DNA of 32,638 nucleotides. Origin: DAOUEH01 sp034430515 (lineage in GTDB: Bacteria; Chloroflexota; Dehalococcoidia; Dehalococcoidales; RBG-16-60-22). This document shows positions 1 to 7,347 of the stretch, one piece after another. How positions within the stretch are numbered: the first letter of the stretch is position 1; each line of letters begins with the position of its first letter. The stretch is from assembly GCA_034430515.1 (NCBI GenBank), contig DAOUEP010000077.1, positions 1 through 32,638 of the forward strand. Direction: 5' to 3'. The notes below the pieces were generated by a model. That model searched no databases. It was not told the origin of the DNA and saw only the letters and a list, made by a program, of their open reading frames with translations. The position numbers were made by a program, and so were the translations under genes.

Positions 1-1061
1 TAAAAAATCGCCTTCTTGCGGCGGCGCAGCAGGTAGAGGAAGAAGGGCGCCCCGCAGATGGCGGTAATCACGCCGATGGGTATCTCGGTGGGGGCCAGGG
101 CGGTGCGGGCCACCAGGTCGGTGAGAATCATAAAGATGGCCCCGGTGAGGCAGGCCAGCGGCAGCAGGTAGCGGTGGTCGGCGCCCCATATCAGGCGGAC
201 GGTGTGGGGGATGATGATGCCGACGAAGCCGATGGTCCCCACGAAGGCGACGCTGGTGGCCGTAATCAGGGTGGCCGCCGCCAGCAGGGCCAGCTTGAGC
301 CGCTCCACGTTGACCCCCAACTGCTGGGCCTGCTCCTCGTCGAGCTGCATGACGTTGAGCATGCGGGCGAAGAGGATGAGAAAGCCCGTCCCCACCGCCA
401 CGTAGGGCAGGACGACCCATATCTCCGACCACTTGCTCAGCGCGAAGCTGCCCATCAGCCAGAAGATGATGCCGTGCATGGCCTCGCCGCTGGAGATAAT
501 CAGGTAGGAGACAATCGAGGCCAGCAGCGCCCCCAGGGCGACCCCGGCCAGTATCAGGGTGGTTACCGGCAGGGTCTTGCCCACCCGCGCCAGCAGGTAG
601 ACGGTGGCGGTGGCCGCAAGCGCCCCGGCGAAGGCCAGCAGCGGGATGAGGCCGTAGCCGGCCAGGTTCCAGGAGACCGGCAGCAGAAAGCCGACGACGG
701 CCCCCAGCGAGGCCCCCTGGGCTACTCCGATGAGGTAGGGGTCGGCCAGGGGGTTGCGGAAGAGCCCCTGGTAGGTGGCCCCGGCCACGGCCAGCGCCGC
801 CCCCACCAGCCCCGCCAGGATGACGCGGGGCAGCCGGATATCCAGGATGATGGTGGTCAGGGCATCGGGCCAGGTGGGGGTAATCTCCACCCAGGGCAGC
901 TTATCCACCAGGATAGAGAAGGTGGTATTCAGGGGGACGCCCACGCTGCCGATGCCGGTGGCGATGGCCGCCACCACAATCAGCAGCAGGACCAGGCCCA
1001 CCAGACCGTAGATGCGGGTGCGCCGTCCCGTAAAGTAAGTCCCGGAATGTTTCGGTTGCAT
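1..1061 (-). CDS. btuC: BtuC/FecCD-family ABC transporter permease (3' end at window edge)
   Basis: Membrane permease of an importer for corrinoid or iron-siderophore complexes. The reading frame starts at the ATG at 1059-1061 and stays open for 353 codons to the window edge. The next codon begins TA, so the protein either stops right there or has a Tyr. 353 residues is already close to the usual 330-350, so it is nearly or fully complete. It is almost entirely hydrophobic, as expected for about ten membrane helices. It carries the family block QGLFRNPLADPYLIG and, near the C terminus, the ATPase-coupling stretch GFVGIIIPHTVRLI. It starts 18 bp after the stop of the binding-protein gene, so the two form one operon under the cobalamin riboswitch upstream. 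That context favours B12 or another corrinoid as substrate over iron. The ATPase gene (btuD) would lie beyond the left edge. Confidence 0.93.
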   Translation of the reverse strand, partial: MQPKHSGTYFTGRRTRIYGLVGLVLLLIVVAAIATGIGSVGVPLNTTFSILVDKLPWVEITPTWPDALTTIILDIRLPRVILAGLVGAALAVAGATYQGLFRNPLADPYLIGVAQGASLGAVVGFLLPVSWNLAGYGLIPLLAFAGALAATATVYLLARVGKTLPVTTLILAGVALGALLASIVSYLIISSGEAMHGIIFWLMGSFALSKWSEIWVVLPYVAVGTGFLILFARMLNVMQLDEEQAQQLGVNVERLKLALLAAATLITATSVAFVGTIGFVGIIIPHTVRLIWGADHRYLLPLACLTGAIFMILTDLVARTALAPTEIPIGVITAICGAPFFLYLLRRRKKAIF

Positions 1062-1079
1062 CGCTCTCTTCTCTTGTTT

Positions 1080-2054
1080 TTACTGGTCGGGTGTGCCGAA
1101 CAGCTCGGGGTGGAGGAAGCTGGCGAACTGCTCCAGGGCGTCGACGATGCGGGGGCCGAACCGGCCCACGATGTCCTGGTCGATGCCGTAGATCCGGTCG
1201 TTCTGCCGGGCGGCGATACCGGCCAGCCGCGGCTCGTCGCGCAGGTACTGCAGCGCCAGGTCTTCGCCGTCGCCCATGCCGTAGCCGACGATGACTACCT
1301 GCGGGTCGGTCACGATGACGTCCTCCAGGTCGATGGAGGGATAGCCCGACTGGTCGCTGACGATGTTAGCGCCCCCGGCGGTGCGGATAAGCTCCTCGTA
1401 GATGGTGTCGCCGCCGGCCAGCATCAGCGGGTCGTGCCAGACGACGAAGCAGGTGCGTACCAGGTCGTCGCCGGTCATGCCCGCGGTCTTGGCGGCGACC
1501 GCCTCGATGCGGGCGCTCATCTCGCTGGCGAGGGCGGTGGCCTCGGCTTCGGCGCCGGCGGCCCGGCCCACCAGGTCGATGCTGGCGAGGATGTCGTCGA
1601 TGGTCTGGGGATTGAGGACGACCGTGGCTATCCCCAGGGCCTCCAGCTGGCCGACAATCTCTTCGTGGATGGAGGTGGCCAGCACCAGGTCGGGCTCCAG
1701 GGCGACAATCGTCTCCAGGTCGGGAGTGCTGAAGCCGCCGATGGAAGGCACTTCGCTTGCCTCGGGGGGATAGTTGCAGTAGTCCGTCCGGCCCACCAGG
1801 CGGTCGGCAATCCCCATGGCGTAGATGATTTCCGTATTGCTGGGGGCCAGCGAGACGATTCGGGTGGCGGCCGCTACGGTGACCTCGCGGCCCTTCTGGT
1901 CGGTGACGACGACCGGTGACGGGGTGGTGACCCCGGTTGTCGCCGGCGTGGTTTCCTCCGGCGTGGTGGCCCCGCACGTGCAGCCCGTCAGGATAGCGGC
2001 GAGCAGCACAGCCGCAAGGCCGAGGACGGCGAGTAACTTGAGGGTGCTTTTCAT
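1080..2054 (-). CDS. btuF: BtuF-like corrinoid/iron-complex binding lipoprotein
   Basis: Substrate-binding lipoprotein that delivers ligand to the adjacent permease. I start it at the ATG at 2052-2054, which has a strong ribosome site (AAGGGAGGT) seven bases upstream. An upstream in-frame ATG would extend it into the riboswitch expression platform and is unlikely. The protein has 324 residues. It begins with a basic and hydrophobic signal ending in the lipobox ILTGC (Cys25), then a Thr/Pro-rich linker, then a BtuF/FhuD-type fold (VTVAAATRIVSLAPSNTEI, and GRTDYCNYPPEA about 60 residues later). This is a Type III binding protein with two lobes. The single lipobox anchor fits a cell-surface or periplasmic location. 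The riboswitch upstream implies shut-off when B12 is plentiful. Fe-complex binding is the main alternative. Confidence 0.92.
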   Translation of the reverse strand: MKSTLKLLAVLGLAAVLLAAILTGCTCGATTPEETTPATTGVTTPSPVVVTDQKGREVTVAAATRIVSLAPSNTEIIYAMGIADRLVGRTDYCNYPPEASEVPSIGGFSTPDLETIVALEPDLVLATSIHEEIVGQLEALGIATVVLNPQTIDDILASIDLVGRAAGAEAEATALASEMSARIEAVAAKTAGMTGDDLVRTCFVVWHDPLMLAGGDTIYEELIRTAGGANIVSDQSGYPSIDLEDVIVTDPQVVIVGYGMGDGEDLALQYLRDEPRLAGIAARQNDRIYGIDQDIVGRFGPRIVDALEQFASFLHPELFGTPDQ

Positions 2055-2075
2055 TGAGACCTCCCTTAAAAATAT

Positions 2076-2097
2076 TCCCCTCGACGCCGCCGAGGGG
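2076..2097 (-). terminator. Hairpin plus U-rich run ahead of btuF (riboswitch platform)
   Basis: On the minus strand CCCCTCG (2097-2091) pairs with CGAGGGG (2083-2077) across a seven-base loop, and AATATTTTTAA follows at once. This is a short intrinsic-terminator shape placed between the cobalamin aptamer and the btuF ribosome site, where a riboswitch expression platform would be. The U run is interrupted, so strength is uncertain. It could instead act by hiding the ribosome site, since the run ends only a few bases before AGGGAGGT. Confidence 0.55.
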
Positions 2098-2150
2098 GGT
2101 GGGTAAGACTCAACAAAAAGCCCTACCACTCCCCGCGGAGTAACGTAGGT

Positions 2151-2275
2151 TGGTCAGGGGCTGGCGTTCTGGCTTTTGATGGGCGGGCCATCAATCACAG
2201 TGGCGCGGCCGCGCCGGTTTTTCACCGGCTTGCTCTCCAGTTGGGCCCTCGCTCGCGCTCGGGCACCCCTGCGGA
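2151..2275 (-). promoter_or_regulatory. Cobalamin (AdoCbl) riboswitch
   Basis: Read on the minus strand, this leader has the conserved cobalamin-aptamer parts in order. GGGGTGCCCG is near the 5' end, then the hairpin CCGGTGAAAAACCGG (2228-2214), then GCCACTGTGA (2204-2195), then the B12 box AAGCCAGAACGCCAGCC at the 3' side (about 2175-2159). The outer P1 helix can form between CAGGGG (2271-2266) and CCCCTG (2160-2155). The RNA leads into the btuF-btuC operon, which fits repression by adenosylcobalamin. A promoter lies just upstream and a terminator-like hairpin just downstream. Confidence 0.9.
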
Positions 2276-2294
2276 GTTATTCAGTTGTGCTCAT

Positions 2295-2323
2295 ACTATA
2301 AATTATCCGGCGGGAAAAAGCAA
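2295..2323 (-). promoter_or_regulatory. Sigma70-type promoter of the riboswitch-btuF-btuC operon
   Basis: On the minus strand TTGCTT (2323-2318) and TATAGT (2300-2295) are separated by exactly 17 bases. Transcription would start near 2288, about 13 bases before the riboswitch aptamer. The promoter lies in the short gap after the pilT stop, so the importer operon need not depend on the pilus operon. Confidence 0.65.
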
Positions 2324-2342
2324 GATGAGTTTAGAAGATATT

Positions 2343-3407
2343 TTAGCCGCCGATAAGCTCGGCCAGCTCGCCGGGCTCCAGGCTGTGGGCCAGGGCCACA
2401 TCGCGCGTGACGGTGCCGTGGCGGACGAGCTCGACCAGCGACTGGTTGAGCGTCTGCATGCCGTCCTTGCTCCCGGTCTGGATGACATTGCGCATCTGGT
2501 GTGTCTTGCCCTCGCGGATGAGGCTCCTGACGGCGGGCGTGACCAGCATCACCTCGGTGGCGGGGACGCGGCCGGCGCCGTCGCTGCGGGGCAGCAGCAG
2601 CTGGTAGATGACGCCCTCCAGGGTGGTGGCCAGCTGGGCGCGCGCCTGCGCCTGCTGGTGCGGCGGGAAGACGTCGATGAAGCGGTCGATGGACTCGACG
2701 GTGCCGCGGGTGTGCAGGGTGGTCAGCACCAGGTGACCCGTCTCGGCCGCGGTCAGGGCAGCGGCCATCGTCTCCAGGTCGCGCATCTCACCCACCAGGA
2801 TAACGTCCGGGTTCTGGCGCAGCGCGTACTTGAGGGCGCTGGCGAAAGTGCGCGTGTCGCGGCCCACCTCGCGCTGCCAGACGACGCACTTATCGTCCTG
2901 GTGGACGAACTCCACGGGGTCTTCGATGGTGACGATTTTTTGCCGGGTGGTCTGGTTGAGGTAGCCCGTCATGGCGGCCAGGGTGGTGGACTTGCCGCTG
3001 CCGACGGGCCCGGTGACGATGACCAGGCCGCCGGGTTTGCGGGCCAGGTCCTGGCAGACCGCCGGCAGCCCCAGGTCGGCCAGCGCGGGGCATTCCACCC
3101 GCACCGGGCGGAAGGTCAGGGCGACGCTGCCGCCCTGCCGGCAGGCGTTGACGCGGAAGCGGCCCAGACCCTGGCGCTGGCAGGCGAAGTCGGTCTCCAT
3201 CTCGCTGGCGAAGGCCTTGCGCTGTGCCTCGCCGGCAACCTCTTCAAACATGGCCTGCATGGTCGCATTGTCAATGACGGCCTGGCCCTCCGGGGTTTCG
3301 AGCTGCCCGTTGATGCGGAGAACGGGGGGAGCGCCCACCCCCAGGTGCAGGTCGGAGGCGCCCTGGGCCAGTGCCAGGCTCAGCAGTTTGTTGATAGGTG
3401 TTGTCAT
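2343..3407 (-). CDS. pilT: PilT twitching-motility retraction ATPase
   Basis: Hexameric ATPase at the cytoplasmic base of the type IV pilus that powers pilus disassembly and retraction. The 354 residues match usual PilT length. Visible motifs are Walker A GPVGSGKST (133-141), Asp box IVTIEDPVE (158-166), Walker B DVILVGEMRD (201-210), His box TGHLVLTTLHT (223-233) and, near the C terminus, AVRSLIREGK, a version of the PilT-specific AIRNLIRE motif. This last motif and the short N-terminal domain separate it from PilB. The ATG at 3405-3407 has TAAGGAAGG upstream. It is the last gene of the pilus operon, 12 bp after pilMN. It is the only retraction-type ATPase in the window. Confidence 0.96.
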   Translation of the reverse strand: MTTPINKLLSLALAQGASDLHLGVGAPPVLRINGQLETPEGQAVIDNATMQAMFEEVAGEAQRKAFASEMETDFACQRQGLGRFRVNACRQGGSVALTFRPVRVECPALADLGLPAVCQDLARKPGGLVIVTGPVGSGKSTTLAAMTGYLNQTTRQKIVTIEDPVEFVHQDDKCVVWQREVGRDTRTFASALKYALRQNPDVILVGEMRDLETMAAALTAAETGHLVLTTLHTRGTVESIDRFIDVFPPHQQAQARAQLATTLEGVIYQLLLPRSDGAGRVPATEVMLVTPAVRSLIREGKTHQMRNVIQTGSKDGMQTLNQSLVELVRHGTVTRDVALAHSLEPGELAELIGG

Positions 3408-3419
3408 AATTATCCTTCC

Positions 3420-4868
3420 TTATCGGGTGATGTCAATTTCAAAAGTAATCCCGGCGGCGGTGTCGTCTTCGGGCGGCGCCTCGTCCAGCCGGGCGATGCG
3501 CACCCCGGCGAAGGCGCCGCTGGCCTCCAGGGCGGTGGCGTAGGCCACGGCGGTGGCGGTGCTGTCGGCCCGGCCGGTTACCGTAATCTGCTCGGTATCA
3601 ATGGTAACCGAGTTAAAATCGGCCAGTGGCGGCAGGCTCTCCGTAACCAGATTGAGGTCGGCGGTAAAACCGCCGCGCGGCGCCAGGATGGCGGCGTTGG
3701 CCTGCTGCCGGGTGCTGGCGGCCGCAGCCGTGGCCGCGATATCGGTCTCCTGCCGGGCGGCCTCGGTGGCGGCGAGTCCGGCCAGAGTGATTTCCCAGCT
3801 GATGTTATCCAGCTCGGTGCGGGCGGCGGCGTTGGTCTCGATGAGGCCGGCGCGGGCCTGGTAGAGGGGATAAATGCCGGCGACGGCCAACGTCAGGAGG
3901 ACGGCCAGCAGGGCAAGAACCGGCGACCGCGGCGGCTTTTTGGCCTTGCGGTGCCTGCCGCTGAGGATATTGAGGTCAATATCGTGGTAAGGGGCGTCCG
4001 GCGTACCGTTCGTCCTGGGCAGGACCAGCCCGATGCTGGCGGCGTAGGCGGGCAGGGCCAGCTGCGGGGGGACTTCCACCGGCGGCACCAGCAGCTCCAC
4101 CGGGTAGTCCACCTCGATCTGGAGCAGGCCGGTGGCGGCCGTCTCGGCGGCCAGCTCGCCGCTTAAGAGCAGGGGCGTCGCCGCGTCCAGCTGCCCTTCC
4201 GGCTGGCTGCCCTGGTAGAAGGCGGTGGTCTTGGTGAGCTCGTCGGCCAGGCGGCGGATATTGTCTTCCGGGGTGGCGTCGCCACCCCGGGGGGCGATGG
4301 TATGAATTACCCGGGGGATGCCCCCGGCGATGATGACGATGTCAAAGCTATCGGCGTCCATGTTCACCACGATGGCCTCGCCGCGGGCGGCGGCCCGGGC
4401 CAGCGCCAGGGGGCGCAGCTCCAGGGCGGCCGGCGTCAGGTCGGCGGCGGTCAGTGTGGCCGCCAGGGCGTCGACCAGGTTGCGCGGCACGCCGAGGACG
4501 AAATACTCCGCCTCCTCCCCGCCGGGGAGCGGCTGCCAGGCGAGGTAGAGCTCCTCCAGGGGCAGCGATATCTCCTTTTTGGTGGCGCGGAGGATGGCCT
4601 CCTCCACCAGCTCCGGTTTGAGCTGGGGCAGTTTGATAAAACGGTAGGTAAAGGACAGCCCGGAGAGGCTGGCGACGATGTGGTCGCGGGGTATCTTCTT
4701 GGCCCGGAAGAGACGGTCGATGGCCTCGCCCAGCACCTGCGGCTTGAGGATGAGGCCGTCGCGGACGACCTCCTCGGGGATGGCGAGACTGGCCCATTTC
4801 TTGACCCGCCACCCCTTGAGGGCGACCACCTGAAGGCGGCTGTTGCTGATATTAAGCGCGATATTCAT
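3420..4868 (-). CDS. PilM-PilN fusion, T4P inner-membrane assembly platform
   Basis: A single 482-residue protein that joins two normally separate pilus-platform proteins. Residues 1 to about 290 look like PilM, the actin-like cytoplasmic ring: NIALNISNSRLQVVALKG at the N terminus, then the region VVNMDADSFDIVIIAGG near residue 170. Around residue 297 comes DIDLNIL, the PilN N-terminal signature (usually INLLP), then basic residues, one membrane helix (about 316-335) and a roughly 145-residue periplasmic PilN-like domain ending the protein. I chose the ATG at 4866-4868: AAGGA lies ten bases before it but only one or two bases before the in-frame TTG at 4875-4877. It sits between pilO-like and pilT in the operon. 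PilM and PilN normally bind each other, so fusion makes functional sense. A read-through or assembly artefact is unlikely, since the frame is clean. Confidence 0.85.
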   Translation of the reverse strand: MNIALNISNSRLQVVALKGWRVKKWASLAIPEEVVRDGLILKPQVLGEAIDRLFRAKKIPRDHIVASLSGLSFTYRFIKLPQLKPELVEEAILRATKKEISLPLEELYLAWQPLPGGEEAEYFVLGVPRNLVDALAATLTAADLTPAALELRPLALARAAARGEAIVVNMDADSFDIVIIAGGIPRVIHTIAPRGGDATPEDNIRRLADELTKTTAFYQGSQPEGQLDAATPLLLSGELAAETAATGLLQIEVDYPVELLVPPVEVPPQLALPAYAASIGLVLPRTNGTPDAPYHDIDLNILSGRHRKAKKPPRSPVLALLAVLLTLAVAGIYPLYQARAGLIETNAAARTELDNISWEITLAGLAATEAARQETDIAATAAAASTRQQANAAILAPRGGFTADLNLVTESLPPLADFNSVTIDTEQITVTGRADSTATAVAYATALEASGAFAGVRIARLDEAPPEDDTAAGITFEIDITR

Positions 4869-4883
4869 CTCGGTCAAATCCTT

Positions 4884-5435
4884 TTATAACTGGCCATCGT
4901 CGGGACGGGCGTAGAGGGCGATATCCAGGCTGGCGTTGACGTAGCCGCTGCCGGCCGCATCGTCCCGGGCGACGGTAAGCCCGGTCACCACCAGCGTCCC
5001 CGGCCCGCCGGTCTCCAGCTGCTCCAGGAAGTCCGTCAGGCTGGCGAAGGTCCCCGAGGCGGTAACGTTGAGCCGGAAGACGGCGTAGGCTTCCTCGCCG
5101 ACGAACTCTAGCGACCAGGGCTGGGTGACCAGGGGCACGGCAGTAACGCCGCTATCCCCGGCCAGGTGCAAAATAGTATCAATGATTACGGTGCTGCTCG
5201 GTTGCGTCGGGAAGGCGTCCACCGCCGCGGCCAGCTCGGTCTCGGCCTCGGCCAGCTTATCCGCCAGGTCGGTGGGAGGCGGCGCTATGCCGGCCAGCTC
5301 CTGGGCGGCGGCGTCAACCTGGGTGGCCAGCGCCGGGGCGGTCTGGCCCTCGCGGCGGTAGCCCGTCCCCAGGATGAGGTAGGCCGCCAGCGTGGCGATG
5401 GCCAGTACCGCTATTAGTAACCATTTCCTCTTCAT
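4884..5435 (-). CDS. pilO: PilO-like T4P assembly platform protein
   Basis: Bitopic membrane protein, partner of PilN in the alignment subcomplex linking the cytoplasmic motor to the pilus. The 183 residues comprise a short basic N terminus (MKRKW), one membrane helix (about 5-24), an Ala/Glu-rich coiled-coil-prone segment (about 38-75), then a compact alpha/beta domain with FLEQLETGGPGTLVVTGL near residues 137-154. That layout is typical of PilO, though sequence identity to well-studied PilO is low. The name therefore leans on architecture and on its place directly before the PilM-PilN fusion. The ATG at 5433-5435 has GAGGA six bases upstream. No PilP or PilQ follows, as expected for a cell without a classical outer membrane. 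Confidence 0.75.
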   Translation of the reverse strand: MKRKWLLIAVLAIATLAAYLILGTGYRREGQTAPALATQVDAAAQELAGIAPPPTDLADKLAEAETELAAAVDAFPTQPSSTVIIDTILHLAGDSGVTAVPLVTQPWSLEFVGEEAYAVFRLNVTASGTFASLTDFLEQLETGGPGTLVVTGLTVARDDAAGSGYVNASLDIALYARPDDGQL

Positions 5436-5472
5436 TATTGTCCTCTTTTAACCTTAATCGGCTCCGGTATCA

Positions 5473-6507
5473 TCAGTTCCAGGAGAGGATGACGATATTG
5501 TCCCCTCCCGCGGGCAGCGACGGGCCGTCCGGCGTCGGGGGGAAGCTGCCGGAGTAGTGCTGGTGGATGCCGCCGGCGATGCTGGCCTGATAGCCCATCT
5601 GCAGCGTGCCGGTGATGGCGCCGGTGATGTAAAGCCCCCCGTTAATTCTGGTCTGGTAGCCCAGCCAGACGTTATTGACATCGCCGGAGATATAGACGTT
5701 TCCGACCCAGGCCTGGCTGTCCATGACCAGATTGTGGCCGCTGGCGGTAATGTAGAGGTCGCCGTTTATCCGGGCGTTCGAGCCCAGGTAAACGTTGCCG
5801 CCGGAGACGGCGCTGCCCCAGATTTGGGTCTGGGTATAGAGCGTCAGGGCGCCGCCGGCCACGGCGTCGCCGCTGATTCGGGCCAACCAGTCCAGCGTAA
5901 TCGCGCCGCCGGCGCTGGCGCTGCCGCCGATGACCGCCAGCGAGTTAAGGAAAATATCGCCGCCGGCGGCGGCGTCGCCGTAAATATCGCTATCCCAAAC
6001 CATTGTAATATCGCCGGTGGCGTAGGCGCCCCCGGTAATACGGGAATTGCTGTTCAGAAAAATGTTGCCGTCGGCCAGGGCGTCGCCGCTGTAGGTCTGG
6101 TAATACCCCACGTTGATGTCGCCGGGGTAATAATCGCCGCCGCCGCCCGCTTGCACCAGGCTCTCGATGGCGGTGCTGTGGCCGTCGCCGGAGAGGGCCG
6201 TAGCGGTTATCAGATAGGTGTCCGACCCCTGGTTCTGGACACTGACGCTGACCGCCTTATTGTTGAGGCTCATGGCGGGCAGGGGCGTGGTGGCGCCTTC
6301 GGGCACTACCAGGGTCTGGCTCATCAGCCCCCAGATGGCGTACTCGATGCCGGCGTCGGCGGCGTAGCGCTCGGAAAGCCCCTGGGCGTAGACCCCGGAG
6401 CCGATGATGGCGCTGCTGGCGTGCGAGAGAAATGGCGTTATCACCAGCGTCCCGAAAGCCAGGGCCATGATGGCCAGCGGCAGGGCGGCCCCTTTCTGGC
6501 CTTTCAT
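5473..6507 (-). CDS. PilX-like minor pilin with an 18-residue beta-solenoid
   Basis: The N terminus (basic KGQKG, then AALPLAIMALAFGTLV) is a class III prepilin-type signal and hydrophobic helix without the Glu of major pilins, like PilX/GspK. The C-terminal two thirds are unusual. From about residue 130 there are at least six consecutive repeats of exactly 18 residues with the pattern G-[DNA]-[IL]-x-[LMV]-x5-I-x-G-x-A-x-A-x, followed by longer degenerate turns to about 320. Examples are GDITMVWDSDIYGDAAAG and GDIFLNSLAVIGGSASAG. This pattern predicts a right- or left-handed beta-solenoid, as in bactofilins and adhesins. The start is the ATG at 6505-6507 with GGAGG seven bases upstream; a GTG one codon earlier is possible. 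It overlaps the pilW-like stop. Position suggests a pilus tip or priming subunit, perhaps adhesive. Confidence 0.78.
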   Translation of the reverse strand: MKGQKGAALPLAIMALAFGTLVITPFLSHASSAIIGSGVYAQGLSERYAADAGIEYAIWGLMSQTLVVPEGATTPLPAMSLNNKAVSVSVQNQGSDTYLITATALSGDGHSTAIESLVQAGGGGDYYPGDINVGYYQTYSGDALADGNIFLNSNSRITGGAYATGDITMVWDSDIYGDAAAGGDIFLNSLAVIGGSASAGGAITLDWLARISGDAVAGGALTLYTQTQIWGSAVSGGNVYLGSNARINGDLYITASGHNLVMDSQAWVGNVYISGDVNNVWLGYQTRINGGLYITGAITGTLQMGYQASIAGGIHQHYSGSFPPTPDGPSLPAGGDNIVILSWN

Positions 6508-6962
6508 CACTCCGCCTCCGTAGGTCTGAGATTGACGACATAGGTCCCCGTCTGGCTCACGTCGTACTGGCCCTGCGGCGCTGCGGTGAGCGACATGGTG
6601 ACGACGCGCCCGTTGACGGTGAAATTGACGCTGGTAATATTGCGCGCCACCACCAGCGGCGCGCCGCCGTCGCTGCGCTGCAGCTGGCTGCCCACCAGAG
6701 TGTAGGTTACCGTGGGGCTGCCGTCCAGGGTCAACGTGTTGGGGCCGGCGCTGGCGGCGGTGGCCCCTTGCCCGTCCTGGTTGAACCAGCTGGCGGCGTT
6801 CTGCAGCTCGTGCAGGGCGGTGAGACGGTCGTTGCCGTAGGCCGTTACCGAGCTTATCTGCCAGATGGCCGTCCCCAGGAAAGCGACGATAACGCCGGTA
6901 ATGGCGATGGTCATCATCAGCTCCACCAGGGTTACGCCGCGCTGGCCCTTAATAATCTTCAT
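6507..6962 (-). CDS. PilW/PulJ-like minor pilin
   Basis: Minor pilin, probably part of the complex that primes or caps the pilus. It has 151 residues with a type III signal: short basic leader MKIIKGQRG, cleavage after Gly, then VTLVELMMTIAITGVIVAF with the conserved Glu at mature position 5. The remainder is a small beta-rich domain (about 60-151) with ARNITSVNFTVNGRVVTMSL, resembling PulJ/PilW C-terminal strands. The ATG overlaps the stop of the PilV-like gene (ATGA), and its own stop overlaps the PilX-like start. The three minor pilins are therefore translationally coupled. Assignment to the PilW class is by N-terminal motif and gene order; the globular part alone would not identify it. 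Confidence 0.82.
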   Translation of the reverse strand: MKIIKGQRGVTLVELMMTIAITGVIVAFLGTAIWQISSVTAYGNDRLTALHELQNAASWFNQDGQGATAASAGPNTLTLDGSPTVTYTLVGSQLQRSDGGAPLVVARNITSVNFTVNGRVVTMSLTAAPQGQYDVSQTGTYVVNLRPTEAE

Positions 6963-7336
6963 CGGTTCACCTTGTAATCGGATACCGTCAGCACGCCGTC
7001 TCCGTCGCGGAGGACGGTGACGGTAACTTTCTGGATATCGGTATCAGTCCCCGGCACGGGGGCGACGGCCACGCTCAGGGCGTAGCCCGCCGGCGCCGCC
7101 ACGGTGGCGTAGCTGCCGGGGCTGTAGGGCTGACTCTTGATGTACTCCAGCTGCGACTGGGCCAGCCCCTGGGCCGCGGTGGCCTCGTCCTGGCCGCCGA
7201 CGGCGATGGCGCCCGTCGAGAGGGCGACGACGAAGGCGACGATGGCTATCCCCAGGATGGCCACGGCCACCAGCGTTTCCACCAGTCCCAGTCCCCGCTG
7301 CCCTTTTATAATTGTTGTTATCATCGGTTTTATCAC
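6959..7336 (-). CDS. PilV/PulI-like minor pilin
   Basis: Short minor pilin of 125 residues, or 121 from the internal ATG. The prepilin signal is IIKGQRG followed by LGLVETLVAVAILGIAIVAF, with Glu at mature position 5, as in PilV/GspI proteins. A helical spine (ATAAQGLAQSQLEYIKSQ) leads to a small beta domain. Its start is uncertain. The frame can begin at GTG (7334-7336), 11 bases after the pilC stop, or ATG (7322-7324), and neither has a clear ribosome site, so translation may depend on coupling to pilC. It begins the tightly overlapping minor-pilin block. Confidence 0.82.
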   Translation of the reverse strand: MIKPMITTIIKGQRGLGLVETLVAVAILGIAIVAFVVALSTGAIAVGGQDEATAAQGLAQSQLEYIKSQPYSPGSYATVAAPAGYALSVAVAPVPGTDTDIQKVTVTVLRDGDGVLTVSDYKVNR

Positions 7337-7347
7337 TGATGCCCGGG

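Noticed and set aside
174..1919. 581-codon plus-strand open frame across the importer genes
   Set aside because: Gly/Asp/Gln/His-rich translation without domain features, opposite to the well-supported btuF and btuC frames. GC-rich third positions on the other strand keep it open.
2241..4166. 641-codon plus-strand open frame opposite pilT and pilMN
   Set aside because: Same low-complexity character; the minus strand carries Walker motifs and full-length known proteins.
5557..6543. 328-codon plus-strand frame opposite the PilX-like gene
   Set aside because: It looks repetitive only because it mirrors the 18-residue repeat of the real gene. It has no signal or start site of its own.
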